From contig JAFGOG010000602.1 of NCBI GenBank assembly GCA_016926595.1, positions 1-12,297 of the forward strand: a DNA stretch of 12,297 nucleotides. The letters are read 5' to 3'. Below the pieces are notes generated by a model. It was not told the DNA's origin. It saw only the letters and a list, made by a program, of their open reading frames with translations, and did no database searches. The position numbers and the translations under genes were made by a program. The stretch's first letter is position 1. Each line of letters begins with the position of its first letter. Positions 1 through 5,824 of the stretch are shown here, piece by piece. The DNA comes from Anaerolineae bacterium. GTDB taxonomy: Bacteria > Chloroflexota > Anaerolineae > JAAYZQ01.

Positions 1-63
1 ATGTTGGTCATCCGCGGCGCGGTAATGGCCCAAAGCTTTGACCGCCTATGGGACGCAGCCTGA
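1..63 (+). CDS. C-terminal end of a gene cut by the window edge
   Basis: Frame 1 is open from the first base and ends in TGA at 61-63, giving the 20 residues MLVIRGAVMAQSFDRLWDAA. The pattern VIR-x-hydrophobic...F-x-x-LW-x-x-A resembles the tail that follows the second HKD motif in phospholipase D-like proteins. That is only a family resemblance in 20 residues, because the diagnostic motif would lie outside the window. The first ATG is probably internal. No strong terminator follows. Confidence 0.4.
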   Translation: MLVIRGAVMAQSFDRLWDAA

Positions 64-78
64 GTGCCCCCAACTACA

Positions 79-104
79 AACACTCCCCTGCTTTCGGTAG
101 TGTT
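79..104. terminator. Weak hairpin after the left-edge gene
   Basis: AACACT at 79-84 pairs with AGTGTT at 99-104 around a 14-nt loop, 15 bases after the stop codon of the left-edge gene. Only six base pairs are certain, and the following CCTTCATTC is a poor U-tract. It could be a weak terminator or chance. Confidence 0.22.
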
Positions 105-180
105 CCTTCATTCAGGAAATTTCCGCGTTCGCACCTGCCCACTTTGTTTGTCCTCAGAAAAAACGCGCCCTGACGCCCAC

Positions 181-214
181 TACTGAGATTTTACTGAGAC
201 CCTTGTGGTAAGAT
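181..214 (+). promoter_or_regulatory. SARP-type promoter: 11-bp direct repeat plus -10 box (copy A)
   Basis: TACTGAGA occurs at 181-188 and again at 192-199, exactly 11 bp apart. It is followed by CCCTTGTGG and a -10-like TAAGAT at 209-214. There is no conventional TTGACA -35 box. SARP regulators are known to bind heptamer direct repeats with 11-bp period whose last copy ends about 8 bp before the -10, replacing the -35, and this layout fits. The start of transcription would be near 221, giving a leader of about 28 nt before the ATG at 249. Copy B at 5825-5857 has the same geometry. Which protein binds is inferred; the SARP-type gene at 1204-4443 is the nearest candidate. Confidence 0.6.
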
Positions 215-260
215 AGAAGCAACCAGAAAAGGAGGCCTTGGCAGCAGCATGGACCATAAG
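200..260 (+). repeat. Duplicated promoter-leader segment, copy A
   Basis: These 61 bases align without gaps to 5843-5903, with 53 identities. The shared block covers the -10 region, the AAAGGAGGCC ribosome site, the GCAGCAGC spacer, the ATG and codons 2-4. Similarity stops soon after the start codon, so what is conserved is the expression leader. The spacing from GGAGG to ATG is 13 nt in both copies, longer than usual, so the long spacer is itself conserved. Confidence 0.85.
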
Positions 261-470
261 GGTCACGGGCACTTTGCATACCTGCTTCGTCTCTGGCGGG
301 TGGAGGATGGATCGGGGGTGGTTTGGCACGCCTCGCTGCAGGACGTGCGCAGCGGTGAGCGGCAGGGTTTTGCCGGGCTCGACGAGGCTTTTGCCTACCT
401 GCGACAGCAGCTAGAAACACCGCCTGAGCCGTGGCCGCCAGGTCGCGCGGCAGGCATGGCTGCTCGATGA
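249..470 (+). CDS. Small hypothetical protein, YLLRLW...WHASL type (73 aa)
   Basis: This is a 73-residue soluble protein. Its core reads FAYLLRLWRVEDGSGVVWHA, then a turn (DVRSGERQGF) and a likely helix (GLDEAFAYLRQQLE), followed by a Pro/Arg-rich tail that may be disordered. I recall small proteins of this pattern as frequent in Chloroflexota; their function is unknown to me. There is no signal peptide or membrane segment. The start is ATG 249, preceded by GGAGG at 231-235, a long 13-nt spacing. It is preceded by the SARP-type direct-repeat promoter, so its expression is probably under a SARP regulator. A 16-bp tandem repeat overlaps the stop codon, and the secreted-protein gene begins 124 nt later. 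The degraded locus at 5892-6006 appears to be a relative. Confidence 0.75.
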   Translation: MDHKGHGHFAYLLRLWRVEDGSGVVWHASLQDVRSGERQGFAGLDEAFAYLRQQLETPPEPWPPGRAAGMAAR

Positions 471-489
471 GCCGGCTACTCGATAAGCC
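458..489 (+). repeat. 16-bp tandem repeat over the stop codon
   Basis: GGCTGCTCGATGAGCC (458-473) is followed directly by GGCTACTCGATAAGCC (474-489), with 14 of 16 bases identical. Each unit starts GGCT and ends AGCC, so each can fold into a small stem, and the pair could also fold as one longer structure. The first unit contains the TGA stop at 468-470. It could attenuate read-through into the downstream gene, or simply be a slippage duplication. Confidence 0.6.
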
Positions 490-515
490 GAGGAGGGAGG
501 TGGCCAAGACATCGA

Positions 516-544
516 GTGACACAAATAGTAATTGACCAGATACT
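516..544 (+). promoter_or_regulatory. Possible promoter of the secreted-protein gene
   Basis: GTGACA (516-521), a 17-bp spacer and GATACT (539-544) match the sigma-70 -35 and -10 consensus at 5/6 and 4/6 positions. Transcription would start near 551, giving a leader of about 44 nt. The gene might instead, or also, be read from the promoter at 181-214. Confidence 0.35.
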
Positions 545-594
545 AAAGACAAGATGAAGCAGGTTCAATCTACTGATTATGAAGGGAGAAAACG

Positions 595-1116
595 ATGAAA
601 CGGACCACGATCATGCTATCTGTTGCTTTGCTGTTGGTATTGCTTCCCGTGGGGCTTGTCTCTGCGTCGCCAGCGATCCATATCGAGGGGTGGAGCGCGG
701 CCGGACAGCTGCTCTATCCGCCCGCTGTAACGCCTTTCGCGAACGATAACAAGTGTATCATCGATTTTGGGTTTGAATGGGAGCTATACGGAGATATCGA
801 GGCCGTATGCGACACCTACAATTCGATCACCGTGCACGGGCCGTGCGGGTGTCCTGACTGCCGGAGGAACGCAAAGGTGTACGCCGAATGCACGGGCACG
901 GTGGCTGGCTACGGAAACATCGATGACACCTTTGAGCTCAAGGGCACACAGCAACAGTGGTTCGACGACGCTGGGCAAAGTTATGTAAAAAAACAACTCG
1001 TGCTCAGCGGCGGCACTGGAGAACTGGCCAACCTGCACGGGGTTATGCACGTCTTGGGCATGCCTGGCGTGGCGGGTACCTACGATGGCATCATCACCTT
1101 TGGCCAGGACAAGTAG
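595..1116 (+). CDS. Secreted six-cysteine hypothetical protein (173 aa)
   Basis: A clear Sec signal peptide opens the protein: MKRTT, then a hydrophobic run to about residue 22 and a small-residue cleavage region (VSASPA, 22-27). The mature part has six cysteines (54, 72, 84, 86, 89, 99), with a compact CGCPDC cluster at 84-89. They could form disulfides outside the cell or bind a metal. The C-terminal third (GGTGELANLHGVMHV...GTYDGIITF) resembles the strand pattern of small beta-barrels such as allene oxide cyclase or dirigent-like folds. That is a weak resemblance, and no function is claimed. ATG 595 has GGGAG at 584-588, six bases upstream. The gene converges with the SARP-type gene across an 87-bp gap holding a hairpin. 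Confidence 0.85.
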   Translation: MKRTTIMLSVALLLVLLPVGLVSASPAIHIEGWSAAGQLLYPPAVTPFANDNKCIIDFGFEWELYGDIEAVCDTYNSITVHGPCGCPDCRRNAKVYAECTGTVAGYGNIDDTFELKGTQQQWFDDAGQSYVKKQLVLSGGTGELANLHGVMHVLGMPGVAGTYDGIITFGQDK

Positions 1117-1140
1117 ACGATCGGGCGGGGAGATCGCGGG

Positions 1141-1172
1141 AGACCTTCGAGACCTTGAGACCTCGAAGGTCT
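1141..1172. terminator. Hairpin between convergent genes, likely bidirectional
   Basis: AGACCTTCGAG (1141-1151) and CTCGAAGGTCT (1162-1172) form a perfect 11-bp stem around a 10-nt loop. It lies between the stop of the secreted-protein gene (1116) and the stop of the minus-strand regulator (1204), where a shared terminator is expected. No long T-run follows on either strand, so intrinsic termination may be inefficient, or the element may be a dispersed palindrome. Confidence 0.55.
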
Positions 1173-1203
1173 GTCCTGCTCGATCTCTACGCTCGCATCC
1201 GTG

Positions 1204-4200
1204 TCATCCGTGCACACCCGTGTCGTGCGCCAGCTCCTCGAGCAGCTCCCGCAGCGTTGCCTCCAGGTCGCGAGCCCGGCCGCGCGCCTCGGCCACTGCG
1301 TAGGGCTCGGGCGACAGCCTGGCCTGCAATCCGTGCAAAAGCTCATCTGCCCTAACCCGGGTTTCCTCAACGCTCTCGGGATGGTACCGGGCCATAGCCG
1401 TGACCTCGACTGCTCGCGCCTGATCTCCCGTCTGGGCTAAGAACGCCGCCGGCCCGAGCAGCACGTGTGGCTTCAGACCAACCTCGAGTCTGTCCGAGGC
1501 CGCTGCCAGAGCCAACCCATACTGGCGCCTTGCCTCGGGCAGATCTCCGCAGGCCAGGGCGGCATCTCCCAACCGCTGCAGCGAAACCGGCACGCCGTAG
1601 CAGCCGCCGATGAGCGAAAGCACCTCGACCCAGTAAAAGCCCAAATCCTGGTAGCGAGTCAAGGCTCGCCGGTGGTAGTCTTGCGCCGCCTCATCGTCGT
1701 GGACGGCCATGGCCACGTCGCCCAGGTGAGAGTACAGGCGTCCAACGGCCCACAGGTGACCCGTTTGCTGAAACAACTCTAGGCCTTTCTGGTAGGTCTG
1801 CCTGGCCTGTATATAATCGGCGCGCGCATAGAAAATGTGTCCCAACATGGTCAGCGCAAGCGCGGCACCATACCGGTCGTCGATCTGCCGGGCTACAGCC
1901 AGCGCTTCTCGAGCATACTGTTCTGCTGCTACATAGTCCGCCTGAAGCGCCGCAAACACTAGATTGTAGGCCAGGTTGTATAGAGCCAGTATCGTAACCG
2001 GTTTCAGATCCAGCTTCCTGGAGAGGGCTAGGCTCTCCTCCAAGAGTTGCCTGGCCCTGGGCATATTCACCAAGTCAAGGACACCGCTCACTGCGACGAC
2101 ATTGCCCACTGCGATATCGCTGCCCTTGCCCACGCGGTGCAAGAGCGATAGGCCCTGCTCGACATAGTCGATGGCCCGATCCATGTGATCGAACCAGGCG
2201 GCGAAATAGCCCTGCATCACCAGCGCCAGCCCCCTTGCCGCCGTTTGCTCCTCACCTGCCCGCTCTCCTGGCCTCGGCCTCAGGGCCGTCACAGCCTCCG
2301 CAAAGATCGCCTCCCCTTCCTGGCCCAGAAAAGATCCTTGATAGAGGATCCACAGGCTGCTCAAGCATGGATGGATCTGGGCCACACGACGGTTTGCCGT
2401 CACCCAGCGCCACGCGGCGCGGATATTATCGATCTCGCACAGCGACGCTGCCAAGTTCCCTCTCCATATGTCCGTTTCCTGGCGGGCCAGGAACCCGGCA
2501 TACCATGCGCCGTGTCGGTCAAGAGCGCATTCCATCTCCGCCGGACGTTCTTCCAGCTTTTTCTCACCATACTGCCGCAGCAGCTCGTGCACCTGGTAGC
2601 GCCCACGTTCATCGCAGGTCAGGAACAACTTGTGCGCCAGCCCGCGTAGCGTCTCCAGGTCCGCGCCCGCCACCTGCTGTGCTGCCTCTCGCGTGAATCC
2701 CCCGCGAAAGACCGACAGCATGGCAAAGGCTTGGCGCTCCGCTTCGCTCAACATGGCCCACGACACATCAAACGCGGCGACCATACTGCGGTGCCGCTCC
2801 GGCAGGTCAAACAGCTCGCTGTGCAAAAAGGCCAGGCTCCGCCCCAGCTCAGCGGCGATCTCGCTGGGCGAGAGCACGTCGCTCCACGCCGCCGCCAGCA
2901 CGATCGCCAGCGGCATACCTTCCACCATCCGGCAGATCCGCCCGATCTGGGCCAGCGCCTCCTCGTCCGGCTCATACCCCGGCCGCGCCCGCCGCGCCTG
3001 CTGCAGGTACAGCCGCACCCCGCTGTACGCCAGCACAGACCCCCCGAATTTTGTACAAAATTTGAGTATCAGGTCCGGTGGCGGGACATCCAGGCCTGGC
3101 ACCGCCAGCACCTGCTCCCCACTGGCGTTCAGCCGGGCGCGCGAGGTGACCAGCAGCTGGACACCGGGCGCCACGCGCAGCAGCTCCAGCAGCAACTCGA
3201 CCCCTTCCCCTCGCCGGCGTCCACCGCCATCCTCGCCCCCATTGGCGATCAACTGCTCCACGTTATCCAGCACCAGCAGTATACGCCTGTCTCGCAGGGT
3301 GCGCAGCAGTTGCTGCCTTGGCTCGTTGCTCCCGGGCAAAGAGAGCCCGAGCGCCTGCACCACCGCCGACACGGCTCCGTCGACGGTGTGCACCGGCGCC
3401 AGCGGCACGAAATAGACCCCATCGGGGAAACGGTCGCCCGATGCCTGTGCCATCGCTTCCTCCGCTAACTGCAGCGCCAGCCGCGTCTTGCCGATCCCAC
3501 CCGGCCCCACCAGCGTCACCAGCCGGCAGCCCGAATCCTGCAGCAACGCCGTCAGCTCCGCCAGTGTTTTTTCCTGCCCCACAAAGGGCGTCACCGGGGC
3601 AGGCAGGTTGTGTTTTCGGTCAAGAAACCGGGTTTCGGTCACCTGCGGTGCCTTCAAAAGCCCAGTTTCTGAGCTGCCGCGGATCTGTTCGTACAGCGCG
3701 ACCGTCGCCGCTGCCGGCTCGATCCCCAGCTCCTCCGCCAGCGCCCGCCGGCAGGCCTCGTATTGGGCCAACGCTGCGTTCCGCCGCCCGCTCAAGGCCA
3801 ACGCGCGCATGGCCAAGCGGTGCGCCGCCTCGTGCCACGGCTCCAGCTCGACCCAGCGCCGCGCCGCCTCCAGCGCCTGCTCCACATCCCCGCGTGCCTC
3901 ATAGCCCTTTGCCAGCGCCGCCAGCGCGTCTACCGCCAGCTGGTGCAGATGCTCGCGTTGCACCAGCTGCCACTCCTCAAAGGCCGGGCTGTCCGCCAGC
4001 GACAGCCCGTGCAGGAACGGCCCGGCATACAACGCCGCCGCGCACGCCAGCCGCTCGCCACAAGCCGGGCACGTCTCCAGCTGCCAGTGCACGTGCGCCT
4101 GGCAGGCCGACAGCAGCGAGGTGAAGACGCACACGTCCAGCCAGCAATCACCGGCCGGATCGAACTGAACGGCCTGCGCTGTGACCAGCAGGCAGGGCCG

Positions 4201-4443
4201 CCCTGTTCCCTCGAGGGCAGAGCGCAGGACGTACAACGCTTGGCTCAGGTTGTTCCGTGCGCGCCGCTCGCTCAACTCCGGCCACAGCAGGCCGGCCAAC
4301 GCCTCCCGGCGATGGGGCCGTTGTGACTCCAGCGCCAGGTAGGCCAGCAGGGCTCGCACCTTGTTGTATCTCAATTCGGTCTCCGGCCCGCCGTCCAGGC
4401 AGACCCGGAACCCCCCGAGGAACCACATGGATAGTCGCGCCAT
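1204..4443 (-). CDS. SARP-type transcriptional regulator: winged helix, BTAD, NB-ARC-like ATPase, TPR (1079 aa)
   Basis: Residues ~3-95 form an OmpR-like winged helix of the SARP class (LGGFRV, RRARNNLSQALYVLRSAL). Residues ~97-255 are a bacterial transcriptional activation domain with the CPAC cysteine pair at 125-128. A linker (259-282) leads to an ATPase beginning NLPAPVTPFVGQE, with Walker A GPGGIGKT (313-320) and Walker B LLVLDN (389-394). The C-terminal ~450 residues are TPR-like helices that probably sense a ligand or partner. Proteins of this build are cytoplasmic STAND-type activators that bind direct repeats overlapping the -35 region. The start chosen is ATG 4443, four bases after GGAGGAGG; a TTG 18 bases earlier lies within or before that site. 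Two oddities: palindromic repeats are translated in-frame at ~270-278 and ~458-468, and an IS sits just upstream of the promoter. The targets are inferred. Confidence 0.93.
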   Translation of the reverse strand: MARLSMWFLGGFRVCLDGGPETELRYNKVRALLAYLALESQRPHRREALAGLLWPELSERRARNNLSQALYVLRSALEGTGRPCLLVTAQAVQFDPAGDCWLDVCVFTSLLSACQAHVHWQLETCPACGERLACAAALYAGPFLHGLSLADSPAFEEWQLVQREHLHQLAVDALAALAKGYEARGDVEQALEAARRWVELEPWHEAAHRLAMRALALSGRRNAALAQYEACRRALAEELGIEPAAATVALYEQIRGSSETGLLKAPQVTETRFLDRKHNLPAPVTPFVGQEKTLAELTALLQDSGCRLVTLVGPGGIGKTRLALQLAEEAMAQASGDRFPDGVYFVPLAPVHTVDGAVSAVVQALGLSLPGSNEPRQQLLRTLRDRRILLVLDNVEQLIANGGEDGGGRRRGEGVELLLELLRVAPGVQLLVTSRARLNASGEQVLAVPGLDVPPPDLILKFCTKFGGSVLAYSGVRLYLQQARRARPGYEPDEEALAQIGRICRMVEGMPLAIVLAAAWSDVLSPSEIAAELGRSLAFLHSELFDLPERHRSMVAAFDVSWAMLSEAERQAFAMLSVFRGGFTREAAQQVAGADLETLRGLAHKLFLTCDERGRYQVHELLRQYGEKKLEERPAEMECALDRHGAWYAGFLARQETDIWRGNLAASLCEIDNIRAAWRWVTANRRVAQIHPCLSSLWILYQGSFLGQEGEAIFAEAVTALRPRPGERAGEEQTAARGLALVMQGYFAAWFDHMDRAIDYVEQGLSLLHRVGKGSDIAVGNVVAVSGVLDLVNMPRARQLLEESLALSRKLDLKPVTILALYNLAYNLVFAALQADYVAAEQYAREALAVARQIDDRYGAALALTMLGHIFYARADYIQARQTYQKGLELFQQTGHLWAVGRLYSHLGDVAMAVHDDEAAQDYHRRALTRYQDLGFYWVEVLSLIGGCYGVPVSLQRLGDAALACGDLPEARRQYGLALAAASDRLEVGLKPHVLLGPAAFLAQTGDQARAVEVTAMARYHPESVEETRVRADELLHGLQARLSPEPYAVAEARGRARDLEATLRELLEELAHDTGVHG
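3047..3062. repeat. 16-bp AT-rich perfect palindrome inside the regulator gene
   Basis: AATTTTGTACAAAATT is its own reverse complement and stands out in a GC-rich coding region. It encodes part of LILKFCTKFGG (~458-468), which interrupts the usual stretch between the VPGLDVP segment and the VRLYLQQARR helix of the ATPase. It looks like an in-frame insertion of a palindromic element. It could also act as an internal operator. Confidence 0.65.
3612..3636. repeat. GAAACC-N-GGTTTC dispersed element, copy in the regulator linker
   Basis: GAAACCGGGTTTC (3624-3636) is a palindrome around one central base, preceded by GTTTTCGGTCAA. The same arrangement occurs in reverse complement at 5771-5801, with the palindrome and the GTTTT..GTCA arm both recognisable. 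In the regulator it is translated as ETRFLDRK. A weaker unit, CCCAGTTTCTGA, lies at about 3661-3672 and encodes the nearby SETGLL. The element sits in the linker between the BTAD and ATPase domains, where an insertion would be tolerated. Confidence 0.65.
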
Positions 4444-4487
4444 CGCGCCTCCTCCAGGCAACAGGTTAGGACACAGACTGCACCCCT

Positions 4488-4517
4488 ATTGTACAACATG
4501 GCAGATGTACGTGTCAA
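4488..4517 (-). promoter_or_regulatory. Sigma-70-like promoter of the SARP-type regulator
   Basis: On the minus strand TTGACA (4517-4512), an 18-bp spacer and TACAAT (4493-4488) match the consensus at 6/6 and 5/6. Transcription would start near 4481, leaving a leader of about 38 nt to ATG 4443. The target duplication of the IS begins at 4520, so everything further upstream than three bases from the -35 box is now IS DNA. Confidence 0.72.
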
Positions 4518-4519
4518 AC

Positions 4520-4528
4520 GCGCTTGGC
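4520..4528. repeat. Target site duplication, left copy
   Basis: GCGCTTGGC here is repeated exactly at 5750-5758, on the other side of the IS. Nine bases fits the 8-10 bp duplications usual for the ISAs1 family. Confidence 0.85.
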
Positions 4529-4530
4529 AG

Positions 4531-4547
4531 GGCAGGGCAATCGCATC
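4531..4547 (+). repeat. IS left inverted repeat
   Basis: GGCAGGGCAATCGCATC is the exact reverse complement of 5733-5749. GGCAGGG also occurs just outside it, overlapping the target duplication, which blurs the outermost two bases. Confidence 0.93.
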
Positions 4548-4569
4548 TAAACTGGAGCTGAGGTAGAAT
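4541..4569 (+). promoter_or_regulatory. Possible transposase promoter
   Basis: TAGAAT at 4564-4569 is a good -10 box. A poor -35 candidate, TCGCAT (4541-4546), lies 17 bp before it within the inverted repeat. A weak promoter is common for transposases. Confidence 0.3.
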
Positions 4570-4598
4570 ACCCTCCAAGACGAACTATGGAGGGTGAA

Positions 4599-5771
4599 AT
4601 GTCAAAGAATCCAGAGGCGACGATTGTCGAGCACTTGGCCAGTCTAGACGATCCACGGTTGGAACGCACCAAATTGCATCCGTTAATCAACATTTTGGTC
4701 ATTGCCCTCTGCGGCGTGATCTGTGGAGCAGATAGCTGGGTCGACATCGAACTGTTTGGCGAGTCGAAGCAAGCATGGTTTGCCAAGTTCCTCGATCTAG
4801 AAAACGGGATACCTTCACACGATACCTTTGGACGGGTCTTTGCACGATTGGACAGCGAACAGTTCCAGCGCTGCTTTGTCAACTGGGTCCAGGCCATCTG
4901 TGACGTGCTCCAAGGTCAGGTTGTTGCTGTCGATGGCAAAACGGTGCGTCGTTCGCACGACCGGACCATCGGCAAAGACGCGATCCATATGGTCAGTGCC
5001 TGGGCGACAGAGAACCAACTGGTGTTGGCACAGACTAAGGTGGATGACAAGTCGAACGAGATTACGGCTATACCGGTGCTCCTAGAATTGCTTGAGTTAT
5101 CAGGTTGTATCGTGACGATCGATGCGATCGGCTGTCAGAAAGAGATAGCCGAACAGATCGTGGATCAAGACGCAGACTACGTGTTGGCCCTAAAGGCCAA
5201 CCAGGGCCGGCTATATCGAGATGCGCAGACCCTGTTCGAGGACGCACGCGCCATCGACTTCGCGGACTGTGACTATCACAGAACCGTCGACAAAAGGCAC
5301 GGTCGCATCGAGATTCGTGAGTGTTGGGCGACAGCTCATCCGGAATACCTTGCAGCGTTGTACAAGCCTGAACAATGGACGGGATTGCATACAGTAGCTA
5401 TGGTCCGTGCAGAACGGCGTATTGGCGATAAGGTAGAGACAGAAACCCGATACTACCTGTCGAGCTTGCCTGGCGATGCCAAGCAACTCCTGAATGCCAT
5501 TCGCAACCATTGGCACATCGAGAACAAGCTTCACTGGGTGCTAGATGTGACCTTCCGTGAAGATGACAGCCGAATCCGAACGGGCAACGCGGACCAGAAC
5601 ATGACTGTGCTACGGCATATGGCCCTGAACCTACTCAAGCAAGAGCAATCCACCAAGCGCAGTATCCGGGGCAAACGTCTCAAGGCGGGCTGGGACGAGG
5701 GCTATCTAGCCCAAATCCTTTGCGGCAATTACGATGCGATTGCCCTGCCGCGCTTGGCTCTCCACACATAG
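4599..5771 (+). CDS. ISAs1-family DDE transposase (390 aa)
   Basis: This cut-and-paste transposase is related to the H-repeat proteins of enteric bacteria. The N-terminal part, LASLDDPRLERTKLHPLINI, is the DDE_Tnp_1-associated region. The catalytic acidic residues appear in VVAVDGKTVRRS, VTIDAIGCQKEIA and HWHIENKLHWVLDVTFREDD. The tract DYVLALKANQG is typical of the family. ATG 4599 is preferred because GGAGGG at 4589-4594 lies four bases upstream; an in-frame ATG at 4587 would place that site inside the gene. The right inverted repeat is translated as DAIALP, and the frame leaves the element there: the last seven codons (PRLALHT), from the third base of the Pro codon, and the stop TAG are host DNA. 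No frameshift or internal stop is seen, so the protein is probably active. Confidence 0.95.
   Translation: MSKNPEATIVEHLASLDDPRLERTKLHPLINILVIALCGVICGADSWVDIELFGESKQAWFAKFLDLENGIPSHDTFGRVFARLDSEQFQRCFVNWVQAICDVLQGQVVAVDGKTVRRSHDRTIGKDAIHMVSAWATENQLVLAQTKVDDKSNEITAIPVLLELLELSGCIVTIDAIGCQKEIAEQIVDQDADYVLALKANQGRLYRDAQTLFEDARAIDFADCDYHRTVDKRHGRIEIRECWATAHPEYLAALYKPEQWTGLHTVAMVRAERRIGDKVETETRYYLSSLPGDAKQLLNAIRNHWHIENKLHWVLDVTFREDDSRIRTGNADQNMTVLRHMALNLLKQEQSTKRSIRGKRLKAGWDEGYLAQILCGNYDAIALPRLALHT
5733..5749 (-). repeat. IS right inverted repeat
   Basis: GATGCGATTGCCCTGCC is the exact reverse complement of 4531-4547 and lies inside the 3' end of the transposase gene. Confidence 0.93.
5750..5758. 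repeat. Target site duplication, right copy
   Basis: GCGCTTGGC is identical to 4520-4528 and directly abuts the right inverted repeat. It is translated as part of the transposase tail. Confidence 0.85.
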
Positions 5772-5801
5772 AAACCTGGTTTCTGACAAAAACCCGGTTT
5801 C
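5771..5801. repeat. GAAACC-N-GGTTTC dispersed element, intergenic copy
   Basis: GAAACCTGGTTTC (5771-5783) is a perfect palindrome around one base. It is followed by TGACAAA and a second near-palindrome, AAACCCGGTTT (5790-5800). It matches the copy at 3612-3636 in reverse complement. If the IS and one target copy are removed, the first palindrome lies about 23 bp upstream of the SARP-type gene's -35 box, so it may once have been an operator of that promoter. Confidence 0.7.
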
Positions 5802-5824
5802 CAGATCCACGAATGCTGCACGCC

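Larger units (their letters stand above)
4529..5749 (+). mobile_element. Complete ISAs1-family insertion sequence (~1.22 kb)
   Basis: The element is bounded by 17-bp perfect inverted repeats and a 9-bp target duplication, and carries a single full-length transposase. The length is normal for the family. The left inverted repeat starts at 4531, two bases (AG) after the duplication ends, so the left boundary is 4529 or 4531; the right boundary at 5749 is exact. Its base composition is visibly less GC-rich than the host genes on both sides. The perfect ends and duplication indicate recent insertion. It lies directly upstream of the SARP-type gene's promoter. Confidence 0.92.

Noticed and set aside
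154..552. 132-aa minus-strand open frame opposite the small-protein gene
   Set aside because: It is antisense to the promoter, leader and 249-470 gene, has low-complexity Arg/Ala/Pro composition, and its only likeness to another frame (5680-5991) comes from the duplicated leader read backwards.
531..555. Third SARP-type promoter before the secreted-protein gene (ATTGACC...CAAGAT)
   Set aside because: A CAAGAT box is present, but ATTGACC and the heptamer 11 bp later share only three of seven bases, and the distance to CAAGAT is wrong.
1141..1172. CRISPR-like or multi-copy repeat from the GACCT..GACCT pattern
   Set aside because: The repeated GAGACCT units are part of a single hairpin between convergent genes; there are no regular spacers.
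3318..4124. 268-aa plus-strand open frame opposite the regulator
   Set aside because: It is an Ala/Pro/Arg-rich shadow of the BTAD and ATPase coding sequence, with no recognisable fold.
4512..4547. Outward promoter from the IS driving the regulator
   Set aside because: A TTGCCC in the left inverted repeat could serve as -35, but at 17 bp spacing the -10 position falls on TTGACA. The native promoter is much better.
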